This document shows positions 1 to 6,240 of a stretch of DNA of 8,131 nucleotides, piece by piece. The notes beneath the pieces were generated by a model, which worked only from the letters and a program-made list of their open reading frames with translations, ran no database searches and had not been told where the DNA came from. This DNA is from Candidatus Cloacimonadota bacterium (GTDB lineage Bacteria; Cloacimonadota; Cloacimonadia; Cloacimonadales; TCS61). The number at the start of each line of letters is the position of its first letter. The stretch's first letter is position 1. Where the stretch lies: contig JACNIV010000007.1 in assembly GCA_014382915.1 (NCBI GenBank), positions 1 through 8,131 on the forward strand. The letters run 5' to 3'. Position numbers and translations under genes: made by a program.

Positions 1-9
1 GCGGGAATC
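1..9. repeat. Possible cut-off repeat fragment at window edge
   Basis: The first nine bases, GCGGGAATC, match the right half of the left hairpin of the repeats at 1538-1616 and 8056-8127. The rest of the element to the left would lie outside the window. No right-hand hairpin follows within the expected 20 bases or so, so this is either a half element or a chance match. Confidence 0.25.
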
Positions 10-58
10 CTATCGACTTCAACTGCTTAAAATTTCTGCTATCAATTATAAAAAACTT

Positions 59-82
59 GTAAAATACTTTCACATATTTTAC
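59..82. promoter_or_regulatory. AT-rich palindrome upstream of the MaoC gene
   Basis: GTAAAATA (59-66) and TATTTTAC (75-82) are a perfect 8-base inverted repeat separated by 8 bases. It lies 43 bases before the first start codon, in the only leader of this operon. It could be an operator, or a weak hairpin at the end of an upstream transcript, since a T-rich stretch follows. The surrounding 1-124 is too AT-rich for me to name -35 and -10 boxes with confidence. In such DNA an 8-base palindrome can also arise by chance. Confidence 0.3.
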
Positions 83-124
83 TTTTGCTTTTGTTTGGAA
101 TAAATATTGTATCTGGAGTAAAGC

Positions 125-598
125 ATGTTGTATGAAGAAAATGACAATTTCGGAAAATACCTGGAAGATTTCAAAATTGGTGATGTTTATCAACACAGGG
201 ATAAAAAAACTATCATCGAAAAAGATAATAACCTATTCTGCCATATAACAATGAATCATCATCCCTTGCACCTTGATGCTGAATATGCAAAATTAACGAT
301 CTATAAAAAAATAATTGTAGCTGGAACTTATGTTGCAAGTATCGCAGTAGGTTTGAGTGTGCCTGATATTAGCGGGAAAGCAATTGCCAACCTGGATTAT
401 GAAAAGATAACTCATGATGCACCGGTATTCCTCGATGATACGCTTCATGCTGAAACCGAAATCTTGGAAGTAAAGGAATCAAAAACTAAACCGGACAGAG
501 GGATAGTTTTCGTGGAAACAAGGGCTTTCAATCAAAATAATCAGAAAGTACTGACTCTAAGGCGGCATATATTAATTCCAAAAAGAGGGAAGAAATGA
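125..598 (+). CDS. MaoC-like (hot-dog fold) enoyl-CoA hydratase/dehydratase
   Basis: This 157-residue protein has the pattern of single-domain MaoC dehydratases, which add or remove water on a CoA-linked acid. The hydratase-2 signature is at residues 43-51 (MNHHPLHLD), with His49 and Asp51 conserved. The position that is Asp in PhaJ-type enzymes is Asn44 here, as I recall for the mesaconyl/itaconyl-CoA hydratase branch. A PVFLDDTL segment (100-107) matches the family's PVF-x-GDTL motif, with Asp in place of Gly. No signal peptide or membrane segment is visible, so it is cytosolic. The ATG start has GGAG at 115-118, six bases upstream. The stop overlaps the start of the lyase gene by four bases (ATGA), so the two are coupled and probably act on the same CoA ester. 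The exact substrate cannot be read from the sequence; itaconyl-, mesaconyl- or methylmalyl-type CoA esters are candidates. Confidence 0.86.
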   Translation: MLYEENDNFGKYLEDFKIGDVYQHRDKKTIIEKDNNLFCHITMNHHPLHLDAEYAKLTIYKKIIVAGTYVASIAVGLSVPDISGKAIANLDYEKITHDAPVFLDDTLHAETEILEVKESKTKPDRGIVFVETRAFNQNNQKVLTLRRHILIPKRGKK

Positions 599-1482
599 GA
601 TGGTATATTCTCCGCAGTATGATGTTCGTTCCCGGTAATAATGAAAAACTCCTTAGAAGTGCATCCCGAACCAATGCAGATGCCCTTATTTTAGACCTGG
701 AAGATTCTGTGATCGACGATTCAAAACAGGAAGCAAGAGACACGATCAAAAAAATACTCCCAGAGGGTATCTTTAAAAAATTCCATGTCTTCATACGTTT
801 AAATGACAGAGACAGTGGATTTCTGGAAAAGGACATTTCCAATCTAATGTTAGAAGGAGTAACCGGTTTTGTTTTCCCGAAATCCTATGGGAAAGATGAT
901 ATAATTTTCTTTGAAAATATCTTGGAAAAATATGAAACAGAAAAAGGATTTATAAAAGGGAAATTCAAGATAATTCCGCTCATCGAGACAGCTTCTGCTG
1001 TTCTTCACGCAGAAGAGATCTGCAGAACTTCAGAGAGGATAATCGCAGCCGCTTATGGCAGTGAAGACTTCTGTGCCGACATACAGGGAATTCATGATAA
1101 AGAAGAAAAAAGTCTGCTTGTACCCCGTGCTCTCACCGTAATGGCTGCCAGAGTAGCTGGTGTCATTCCGATTGATACACTTCACGTAAATGTTCACGAT
1201 CTTGAAGACCTGGAAGATAATCTGAAACTTGCCCGAACTCTCGGTTTCGAAGGAATGCTTCTACTTCATCCCAAAGAGATAGAACTTGCTCATAAATATT
1301 TTACTCCCACTCAGAAAGAAGTCGAAGCAGCCAGAGAAATACTTCGTTTAACAGAAGAAGCAAGGGAAAATAATACACGAGTAGCAATAATAAATGGAAC
1401 TTTCATAGGGCCACCAATGGTGCGAAGTGCAAAGAAGATCATCGAGCGGGATAAACACATAAAAGAATGGGAAAAGAGATGA
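595..1482 (+). CDS. HpcH/HpaI-family CoA-ester lyase (CitE / malyl-CoA lyase type)
   Basis: This 295-residue TIM-barrel protein belongs to the CitE/malyl-CoA lyase group, which cleaves or forms beta-hydroxy-acyl-CoA esters by Mg-dependent aldol chemistry. It opens with FVPGN (11-15), the usual start of the family, then LDLEDSV (33-39), Arg68 in FIRLN, and PKS (95-97). Next come IPLIET (127-132) with the likely metal ligand Glu131, and YGSEDFCADI (154-163) with Asp158. The 27-residue spacing of Glu131 and Asp158 matches malyl-CoA lyases. HPKEI (225-229) and IGPPMV (271-276) complete the profile, and the length is normal for a stand-alone lyase rather than a citrate lyase subunit. AGAGGGA at 584-590 precedes the ATG, which overlaps the preceding stop. 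With the upstream hydratase it resembles the itaconate (hydratase plus citramalyl-CoA lyase) or methylmalyl-CoA modules, but no CoA-transferase is in view. A related thioesterase role is possible. Confidence 0.9.
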   Translation: MRWYILRSMMFVPGNNEKLLRSASRTNADALILDLEDSVIDDSKQEARDTIKKILPEGIFKKFHVFIRLNDRDSGFLEKDISNLMLEGVTGFVFPKSYGKDDIIFFENILEKYETEKGFIKGKFKIIPLIETASAVLHAEEICRTSERIIAAAYGSEDFCADIQGIHDKEEKSLLVPRALTVMAARVAGVIPIDTLHVNVHDLEDLEDNLKLARTLGFEGMLLLHPKEIELAHKYFTPTQKEVEAAREILRLTEEARENNTRVAIINGTFIGPPMVRSAKKIIERDKHIKEWEKR

Positions 1483-1490
1483 GAGTTAAT

Positions 1491-1518
1491 AGATCTCCAA
1501 TCAAGTTGGAAATGACAG
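1491..1518. repeat. Partial palindromic repeat (right half only)
   Basis: Bases 1491-1518 match the right end of the repeat at 8100-8128, allowing a few substitutions and one missing base. Both run AGAT, a CCAATC-type arm, a TTGG arm and then AATGACAG. The hairpin is TCCAA (1496-1500) with TTGGA (1506-1510). The left half is not recognisable; it would fall in the end of the lyase gene. It lies eight bases after that gene's stop. Confidence 0.6.
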
Positions 1519-1537
1519 TTTTGTGATACTTCTTCAT

Positions 1538-1616
1538 TGTCATTCCCGTCCCGCCAATGCGGGAGGAATCTGCGAAAAAGAAACCGACTGGATTCCCGAT
1601 TGGATCGGGAATAACA
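1538..1616. repeat. Palindromic two-hairpin repeat, copy 1
   Basis: The ends are near-perfect inverted repeats: TGTCATTCCC (1538-1547) and GGGAATAACA (1607-1616), with one mismatch. Inside are two hairpins. The left one pairs TCCCGC (1549-1554) with GCGGGA (1559-1564) around a CAAT loop, extended by ATTCC/GGAAT across a two-base bulge. The right one pairs ATTCCCGAT (1592-1600) with ATCGGGAAT (1604-1612) around TGG. The two hairpins are separated by 20 bases (1571-1590). This is the architecture of REP/MITE-like intergenic repeats. It has no coding capacity of its own. It fills the 155-base gap between the two gene groups, and I see no other feature in that gap. Confidence 0.88.
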
Positions 1617-1627
1617 GGGGAACCAAC

Positions 1628-1632
1628 AGGAG
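1628..1632 (+). promoter_or_regulatory. Ribosome binding site supporting a TTG start
   Basis: AGGAG ends five bases before the TTG at 1638. There is no closer ATG or GTG in frame before the conserved part of the protein. This strong site is the reason to accept the TTG as the start of the CoA ligase gene. It begins 11 bases after the repeat ends. Confidence 0.75.
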
Positions 1633-1637
1633 TGTAA

Positions 1638-2918
1638 TTGGAAAAATCAATATTTCAGATTCCTTTTAAAGTTTTTAAAAGATACAGATTCTACAAAAGA
1701 AGCCAATTCTGGACAAAAGCTCAAATCGAACAGTACCAGGATGAACAGTTAAAGAAACTCGTCCAGCATGCAGGCAAAAATGTTCCCTACTTTCGCAATC
1801 TGTTCGAAAATATTGGACTTGATACAAGCACTTTCCGCGGTCGAATCGATATGCACAAAATCCCAACATTAGAAAAAGAAACAGTGCGAACCCATACAAA
1901 GGAATTGATAGTAGATAATTCAGAGAAATCGGGAATAACCTGGGATTCCACCAGTGGTTCCACGGGTACTCCACTGCATTTTGTTCTGGATGACGCAGTT
2001 CAAGCAAATAAAATAGCAGCACTTCTTAGAAGTTACAGTTGGGCAGGTTACAAATTGGGGAAAAAGACCTTGAGCCTGCAAAGTTATTACTTCCAAGATA
2101 GAGCTTATAAATACAACAGATTATACAACATCCTTCGCTTTGATTCAAACAAGTTGAAAAAGAGTTCCGCCATAAAAGTGATCAAAGAAATAAACCGTTT
2201 CAAACCCGAATTCTTCATGGGATTTCCATTTGATATTCTTATGCTGGGCAGATTCGCAGAAGAAGCAGGGATTACTGTCCATCGACCCCGTTCCATCGTT
2301 ACTTATGGCGAAACTCTTTCTAATAAAAAACGAGAATTTTTGGAAAAAGCATACAGGTGCAAAGTCTTCGATTTTTTTTCACTGCATGAACGCGCTGCTA
2401 TGATCTCCGAATGTGAACATGGGAATCTGCATCTGATAGAAGATTTCGCTTTCCATGAAGTGTTGGAAGACGGGAAATTGGTGGGAACGAGTTTCTACAA
2501 TTATGCAATGCCGCTTATCCGTTATGAAATCGGAGATAACATCGTTCTTGATGATGTTTCAAAGAAATGCAAATGTGGCAGGAATTTCCGTATGGTTAAA
2601 GAGATCATAGGAAAACAATGTGATTATATCGAAACCCCTGACGGTAGATTTCTGGGATCGGTTATGTCACATTCAATAGATAATGCCAGAGGAGTAGTTT
2701 GTTCACAATGTATCCAAAACGCAATTGACCGGATCGATATCAATCTTGTGGTTGATGATTCTTTTAATGAGAGTTCCAGAATCGCTCTGGAAAAAGGATT
2801 AAAAAAGAGATTGGGAAATAACATCGAGCTTAACTTCAAATTCGTATCTCAATTGGAGAAAAAAGCGAGTGGCAAAACACCATTCATTATTTCAAAGATC
2901 GGAAATCGTTATATTTAG
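1638..2918 (+). CDS. PaaK/CapK-like AMP-forming acyl-CoA ligase (phenylacetate-CoA ligase family)
   Basis: This 426-residue member of the adenylate-forming family related to phenylacetate-CoA ligase and CapK would activate a carboxylic acid with ATP and pass it to CoA or another acceptor. The nucleotide-binding loop STSGSTGTP is at 104-112. YGETLS (223-228) and the acidic hinge region IRYEIGD (294-300) follow. The C-terminal SGK (411-413) carries the likely catalytic Lys413. Cys259, His261, Cys311 and Cys313 sit where many members of this family have a Cys/His metal-like site; an extra CxxC lies at 355-358. The length is typical. Translation starts at TTG, backed by AGGAG at 1628-1632. It is the first gene of the seven-gene operon, and its stop overlaps the ribosome site of nadA. 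CapK-type proteins of this kind are common in polysaccharide loci, but their substrates are mostly unknown. The acid activated here cannot be named. Confidence 0.88.
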   Translation: MEKSIFQIPFKVFKRYRFYKRSQFWTKAQIEQYQDEQLKKLVQHAGKNVPYFRNLFENIGLDTSTFRGRIDMHKIPTLEKETVRTHTKELIVDNSEKSGITWDSTSGSTGTPLHFVLDDAVQANKIAALLRSYSWAGYKLGKKTLSLQSYYFQDRAYKYNRLYNILRFDSNKLKKSSAIKVIKEINRFKPEFFMGFPFDILMLGRFAEEAGITVHRPRSIVTYGETLSNKKREFLEKAYRCKVFDFFSLHERAAMISECEHGNLHLIEDFAFHEVLEDGKLVGTSFYNYAMPLIRYEIGDNIVLDDVSKKCKCGRNFRMVKEIIGKQCDYIETPDGRFLGSVMSHSIDNARGVVCSQCIQNAIDRIDINLVVDDSFNESSRIALEKGLKKRLGNNIELNFKFVSQLEKKASGKTPFIISKIGNRYI

Positions 2919-2921
2919 GAG
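2917..2921 (+). promoter_or_regulatory. nadA ribosome binding site sharing the upstream TAG stop
   Basis: AGGAG begins on the A of the TAG stop (2916-2918) of the ligase gene and lies five bases before the nadA ATG. The same TAG/AGGA sharing recurs at 3855-3858 and 6922-6925. Confidence 0.75.
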
Positions 2922-2926
2922 CTTAT

Positions 2927-3856
2927 ATGAAGATCGAAAACTGGGATGAACTTCAAGCAGAGGAACTGTATGAAATTGCAGAAAAACTGAAAAAAGAAAA
3001 GAACTGCTTTGTTCTGGCGCATAATTACCAATTTATGGAAGTTCAGAAAATCGCCGATTATGTGGGTGATTCCCTGCAAATGGCGAAAGTGGCAACCAAA
3101 ACAGAGGCAAAAATAATCCTGCTCTGTGGAATAAAAATTATGGCAGAAACAGTAAAAATACTGAATCCAGATAAAAAAGTGCTGATGTCTCATTACGATG
3201 CAGATTGCCCCCTGGCAAATATGAAATCTCCTGATGATTTGCGAGCATTAAGAAAAAAATATCCGGATGCAGAAGTTGTATGTTATGTGAATTCTCCCGC
3301 AGCCCTGAAAGCAGAAAGCACGATAACCTGTACATCTGCGAATGCTGTAAAAGTTGTCTCTTCTATTCCTAAGGAGAAACAGGTAATTTTTGTCCCGGAT
3401 AAAAATATTGGAGCATGGGTAGCATATAAAAATAACCGCGAACTTATTATGTTCGATAGTTACTGTTATGTTCACGAGCAGATAACACTGGAAGAAGCCA
3501 TGATGATAAAAGAAGAATACCCTGATTATTCGCTTATTGTTCACCCGGAATGCACTCTTGATGTATGTAAAGAAGCAGACCTGGTATGCTCCACCAGCCA
3601 GATGATAGATTTCGTGAAAGAAAATGACAGGGTAATCATCGGAACGGAGATCGGGCTTTATTATCAGTTAAAATATCATTATCCAGAAAAGCATCTGGTT
3701 CCGCTCAGTCCAAAAATGATTTGTGACGATATGAAAAAAACTGACCTGCGAGGTGTCGTCAGAGCTCTCGAAGAAGAAAAATATGAAATAACAGTGCCTG
3801 CAAATATAAAACAAAAAGCTAAAAAATCTTTGGATAGGATGCTGCTTTTTATTTAG
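2927..3856 (+). CDS. nadA: Quinolinate synthase NadA (4Fe-4S)
   Basis: NadA condenses iminoaspartate with dihydroxyacetone phosphate to quinolinate in de novo NAD synthesis. The 309 residues are the usual length of the short form and show the threefold repeat of the family. LAHNYQ (30-35) supplies His32 and Tyr34. GDSL (47-50), YVN (120-122) and TCTSANA (134-140) are substrate-site motifs. VHEQIT (182-187) and VHPECT (205-210) follow. The three cluster cysteines are Cys94 (DADCP), Cys180 (SYCYVHE) and Cys266 (KMICDDMK), spaced 86 residues apart each time, as expected. Small departures are Lys70 in GIKIMAET, where His or Asp is common, and Cys221 before STSQM, where Gly is usual. All catalytic positions I can identify are present, so it is probably active. 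It is odd here: nadB and nadC are not in the window and the neighbours are glycan or CoA genes, with gaps of 8 and 5 bases that place it inside the operon. Confidence 0.97.
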   Translation: MKIENWDELQAEELYEIAEKLKKEKNCFVLAHNYQFMEVQKIADYVGDSLQMAKVATKTEAKIILLCGIKIMAETVKILNPDKKVLMSHYDADCPLANMKSPDDLRALRKKYPDAEVVCYVNSPAALKAESTITCTSANAVKVVSSIPKEKQVIFVPDKNIGAWVAYKNNRELIMFDSYCYVHEQITLEEAMMIKEEYPDYSLIVHPECTLDVCKEADLVCSTSQMIDFVKENDRVIIGTEIGLYYQLKYHYPEKHLVPLSPKMICDDMKKTDLRGVVRALEEEKYEITVPANIKQKAKKSLDRMLLFI

Positions 3857-3858
3857 GA
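3855..3858 (+). promoter_or_regulatory. Ribosome binding site sharing the nadA TAG stop
   Basis: AGGA starts within the nadA stop codon (3854-3856), three bases short of the ATG at 3862. The spacing is tight but it is the only site, and it suggests that nadA and the membrane protein are translated in succession. Confidence 0.6.
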
Positions 3859-3861
3859 ATT

Positions 3862-4845
3862 ATGAAAATTCATTCAAAAGTAATTAGAAAGATATTAATA
3901 ATTATTCAGGCAATAATTTCTATCGGATTATTAATCCATATTTTTTTAAGACACAATATATCTCTTCTCAATAGAGCAAGTGCACTTTCAATGCCTGTGT
4001 GGCTGATCCTTTCGTTCTTTTTCACACTGGTTTTGATACCTATCCTTTCTGCAGCCAGATGGAAAATTTTCTTGTTTTATTCGGGAATATCAGAGAAAAT
4101 AAAACAGCTTATTAAAATAAATTTCATCTCGATATTCTGGGGAATTATGCTTCCTTCTTCAGACGGTTTCGCTGCTATCAGAATGTTCCTTATTGAGAAA
4201 AAACACAGAGATCGACCGGGAACTTCCGGTAGTACTATAATTGCAGAAAAATTACTGGGTTTTATTCTTCTTTGCTTTTTTGGAATTTTTTTCAGTTTGT
4301 TCATTCATAACATCCCACAAATAACGCTTTCCAGAACCATCCTGATCCTGATAGTTATTATAATACTATTGATAATGCTGATCATAACTAATAGTAAAAT
4401 ATATAATTATGTTTCACTTCGTTTGGAAAAGATCAGATTTGATAGAAGGGTCTTTAAATACCTATCAGGCATGCACAGCGCACTTACCAAGCTGCCATTC
4501 AAGAAAATCCTATTGGAAGCTTTACCGATAATGGTTTTAATCCAACTTACATCATTCTTGAATGTGTATCTTATTTTCAAAGCTATGGGCATAAGTATTC
4601 CCATAATCCATCATCTTGCCTTTGTTCCGGTAATTCAAATTATCTCTTTGATACCTGTAACCATCAGTGGATTCGGGATTCGTGAAGGTGCTTTTGTACA
4701 TTTTTATAGTCTCGTCGGAATTGAACCGACGGTTGCCTTCAGCGTGTCAATACTGAATTTCCTGATACTAACAGGCGTGCCTGCTTTCATTGGCGGGATA
4801 ATCAGCATTACAGATCAGATACATAAAAGGGATGTTGTTAAATGA
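3862..4845 (+). CDS. Flippase-like polytopic membrane protein (LPG-synthase TM / TIGR00374 family)
   Basis: This 327-residue integral membrane protein has about seven or eight hydrophobic segments, near residues 9-29, 45-64, 86-98, 126-148, 157-176, 216-238, 251-268 and 290-315. Two family hallmarks are visible. One is GIMLPSSDGFAAIRMFLIEK at 94-113, matching the G-LP-G-D-R-K pattern. The other is PVTISGFGIREGAFVHF at 265-281, matching the P-S-G-REG/E pattern of proteins related to the membrane half of MprF. Such proteins are commonly annotated flippase-like and occur in lipid and glycan loci; their substrates are rarely known. The catalytic aminoacyl-transfer half of MprF is absent. The gene overlaps the GT2 gene by four bases (ATGA). 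The likely role is moving or binding a lipid-linked intermediate of the same glycan; that is inferred from context. Confidence 0.85.
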   Translation: MKIHSKVIRKILIIIQAIISIGLLIHIFLRHNISLLNRASALSMPVWLILSFFFTLVLIPILSAARWKIFLFYSGISEKIKQLIKINFISIFWGIMLPSSDGFAAIRMFLIEKKHRDRPGTSGSTIIAEKLLGFILLCFFGIFFSLFIHNIPQITLSRTILILIVIIILLIMLIITNSKIYNYVSLRLEKIRFDRRVFKYLSGMHSALTKLPFKKILLEALPIMVLIQLTSFLNVYLIFKAMGISIPIIHHLAFVPVIQIISLIPVTISGFGIREGAFVHFYSLVGIEPTVAFSVSILNFLILTGVPAFIGGIISITDQIHKRDVVK

Positions 4846-5588
4846 TCGAACTTTCAATTATCATTCCGGTTTTTAACGACCAGGAAGTTCTACATGAATT
4901 ATACAGAAGGTTGAAACCTGTGGTCTTTAAACTGGGAAAAAGTTATGAGATTATCTTTGTTGACGATGGAAGTTCAGATGATTCATTTCAGATACTAAAA
5001 GAATTTCAGGATAAAGATGAGAACATAAGAATCGTGAAACTCGTAAAGAATTTCGGTCAATCGAATGCTATAACTGCCGGATTGGAATACTCAAAAGGAG
5101 ATATAATAGTGATCATGGATTCCGACCTTCAGGACAGACCGGAAGACATTCCAAAATTACTGAACGCATTAGAAGAAAATGATGTTCAAATGGCAGTTGC
5201 AAAATGGGTTTCCAGGAAAGGTTCTATTATAAAAAAAATCATCTCAAATATGTTCTTCATTATTTCCAATATTATTACGAAAATACATCATCCGCCAAAT
5301 ATGGGTATTTTTCGGGCTTTTAAAAAGGAAGCGTATGAAACTGTTAAAAATATTCCCGAATTATCCGGGACAACTTTAAGCCGTTTTTACAGGGCAAAAA
5401 TAAATTATAAAACTGTTGACCTTCATCGCGATAAAAGATATGCAGGTAGAGGTGGATATAATTTACACAGAATGTTCAAACTTGCATTTGACAGAATTTT
5501 ACCTCATACAAGAATTCAGTTGGCAAAGCGAAAGCCAGATTATAAAGTTGAAAGTTATTTTGCAAAAAGTGAGAGAACAAATGAGTAA
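4842..5588 (+). CDS. GT2 family glycosyltransferase (DPM1/GtrB-like, short form)
   Basis: This 248-residue GT-A fold enzyme would transfer a sugar from a nucleotide donor to a lipid or glycan acceptor at the inner face of the membrane. The opening IIIPVFNDQE (6-15) and FVDDGSSDDS (39-48) form the nucleotide site. NFGQSNA (70-76) is typical of the polyprenyl-phosphate branch. DSDLQD (93-98) contains the metal-binding DxD. NMGIFR (153-158) and RYAGRGGY (199-206) correspond to the acceptor-side motifs usually written D-G-FR and R-x-AG-S-Y. GtrB/ArnC-type members normally continue into two C-terminal transmembrane helices, reaching around 310 residues. This one stops after a charged tail and lacks them, so it may be peripheral or rely on the co-encoded membrane protein. 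Its start overlaps the upstream stop by four bases, and its end overlaps the acyltransferase gene by eight. Confidence 0.9.
   Translation: MIELSIIIPVFNDQEVLHELYRRLKPVVFKLGKSYEIIFVDDGSSDDSFQILKEFQDKDENIRIVKLVKNFGQSNAITAGLEYSKGDIIVIMDSDLQDRPEDIPKLLNALEENDVQMAVAKWVSRKGSIIKKIISNMFFIISNIITKIHHPPNMGIFRAFKKEAYETVKNIPELSGTTLSRFYRAKINYKTVDLHRDKRYAGRGGYNLHRMFKLAFDRILPHTRIQLAKRKPDYKVESYFAKSERTNE
5571..5575 (+). promoter_or_regulatory. Ribosome binding site deciding the acyltransferase start
   Basis: GAGAG lies five bases before the ATG at 5581, inside the end of the glycosyltransferase gene. The open frame runs upstream to an ATG at 5416, but that extension lies entirely within the glycosyltransferase gene and precedes the Rossmann strand that begins NeuD/PglD proteins. 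5581 is therefore the start. Confidence 0.65.
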
Positions 5589-6240
5589 GAAAATAATTAT
5601 TTTAGGTGGATTGGGAAATGGTTCTGTAATTGCCAATGCCATTGTTGATGCAAATAAACGTGGTTTCAATGAATGGGAATTTGTTGGATATTTGAATGAC
5701 AGGCAGGAAAAAGACTCTTTGATCGAAGGCTTCCCGGTTCTTGGAAAAACAAGAGATGCTTCCGAATTTATAAAAAAAGGATTATATTTCATTAACACGA
5801 TTTACAGAATAGATGGACAGCAAGAGCGGATCAAGCTTTTCGAGAGTTTAAAAATTCCGGATTCTTCTCTGGCTACTTTTATTCATCCGATGGCATACGT
5901 TGCTCCAAATGTGAAACTGGGTGCCGGAACAGTCATTATGCCGAATGTATCGGTTTCTTCGGGAACTACAATTGGAAAATGCTGCCTGGTGATGGTGGGT
6001 GCTACTATTGGTCATAATAACAAAATCGGGAATTATTGTCACTTTGCTGCTCAATGCTGCACAAGTTCATTTATAAAAATATCTACAGGTGTCCATATCG
6101 GATTGAATGTAATCATTAGAGAAAACTTGGAAATTGGTAAAAATTCGACTTTAGGAATGGGTTCCGTACTTCTGGAAAACATTGGTGAAAATGAGATATG
6201 GGCAGGAAATCCCGCAAAATTTATACGCAAAGCAAAATGA
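5581..6240 (+). CDS. NeuD/PglD-like hexapeptide-repeat sugar N/O-acyltransferase
   Basis: This 219-residue protein has the two-part NeuD/PglD layout. Residues 4-75 are a small Rossmann-like domain beginning IIILGGLGNGS, with GYLND at 36-40, which binds the nucleotide sugar. Residues 98-205 are a left-handed beta-helix of hexapeptide repeats, followed by the common AGNPAK ending (208-213). In PglD a histidine acts as base, with a second one nine residues later. Here His145 (IGHNNKIG) and His154 keep that spacing, but the residue after the first His is Asn146 instead of Glu. The enzyme would transfer an acyl group from acyl-CoA to the amino sugar made by the aminotransferase at 6932-8092, probably as a cytosolic trimer. 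Whether the acyl group is acetyl or something larger cannot be seen. It overlaps the glycosyltransferase by eight bases and the next gene by four. Confidence 0.9.
   Translation: MSKKIIILGGLGNGSVIANAIVDANKRGFNEWEFVGYLNDRQEKDSLIEGFPVLGKTRDASEFIKKGLYFINTIYRIDGQQERIKLFESLKIPDSSLATFIHPMAYVAPNVKLGAGTVIMPNVSVSSGTTIGKCCLVMVGATIGHNNKIGNYCHFAAQCCTSSFIKISTGVHIGLNVIIRENLEIGKNSTLGMGSVLLENIGENEIWAGNPAKFIRKAK

Noticed and set aside
1450..1482. Possible repeat-derived end of the lyase gene upstream of the half-copy at 1491
   Set aside because: TGGGAA at 1468-1473 is roughly where a left hairpin should end, but the spacing is four bases short and no matching TTCCC arm is visible.
1483..1637. CRISPR-like array or small RNA in the intergenic gap
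   Set aside because: There is only one and a half copies of a palindromic element, with no regular spacers and no promoter I can support.
2372..2379. Run of eight T in the CoA ligase gene, and eight A at 5231-5238 in the glycosyltransferase gene, as phase-variation tracts
   Set aside because: Both frames are intact, and runs of eight are expected a few times by chance in DNA this AT-rich.
5416..5580. Upstream extension of the acyltransferase frame
   Set aside because: It lies wholly inside the glycosyltransferase gene and precedes the Rossmann strand; an ATG with GAGAG in front at 5581 is the better start.
6198..6236. Upstream ATG for the WbqC-like gene
   Set aside because: The 13 added residues lie inside the acyltransferase gene and before the family's conserved MKKIAILQSNYIPW start.
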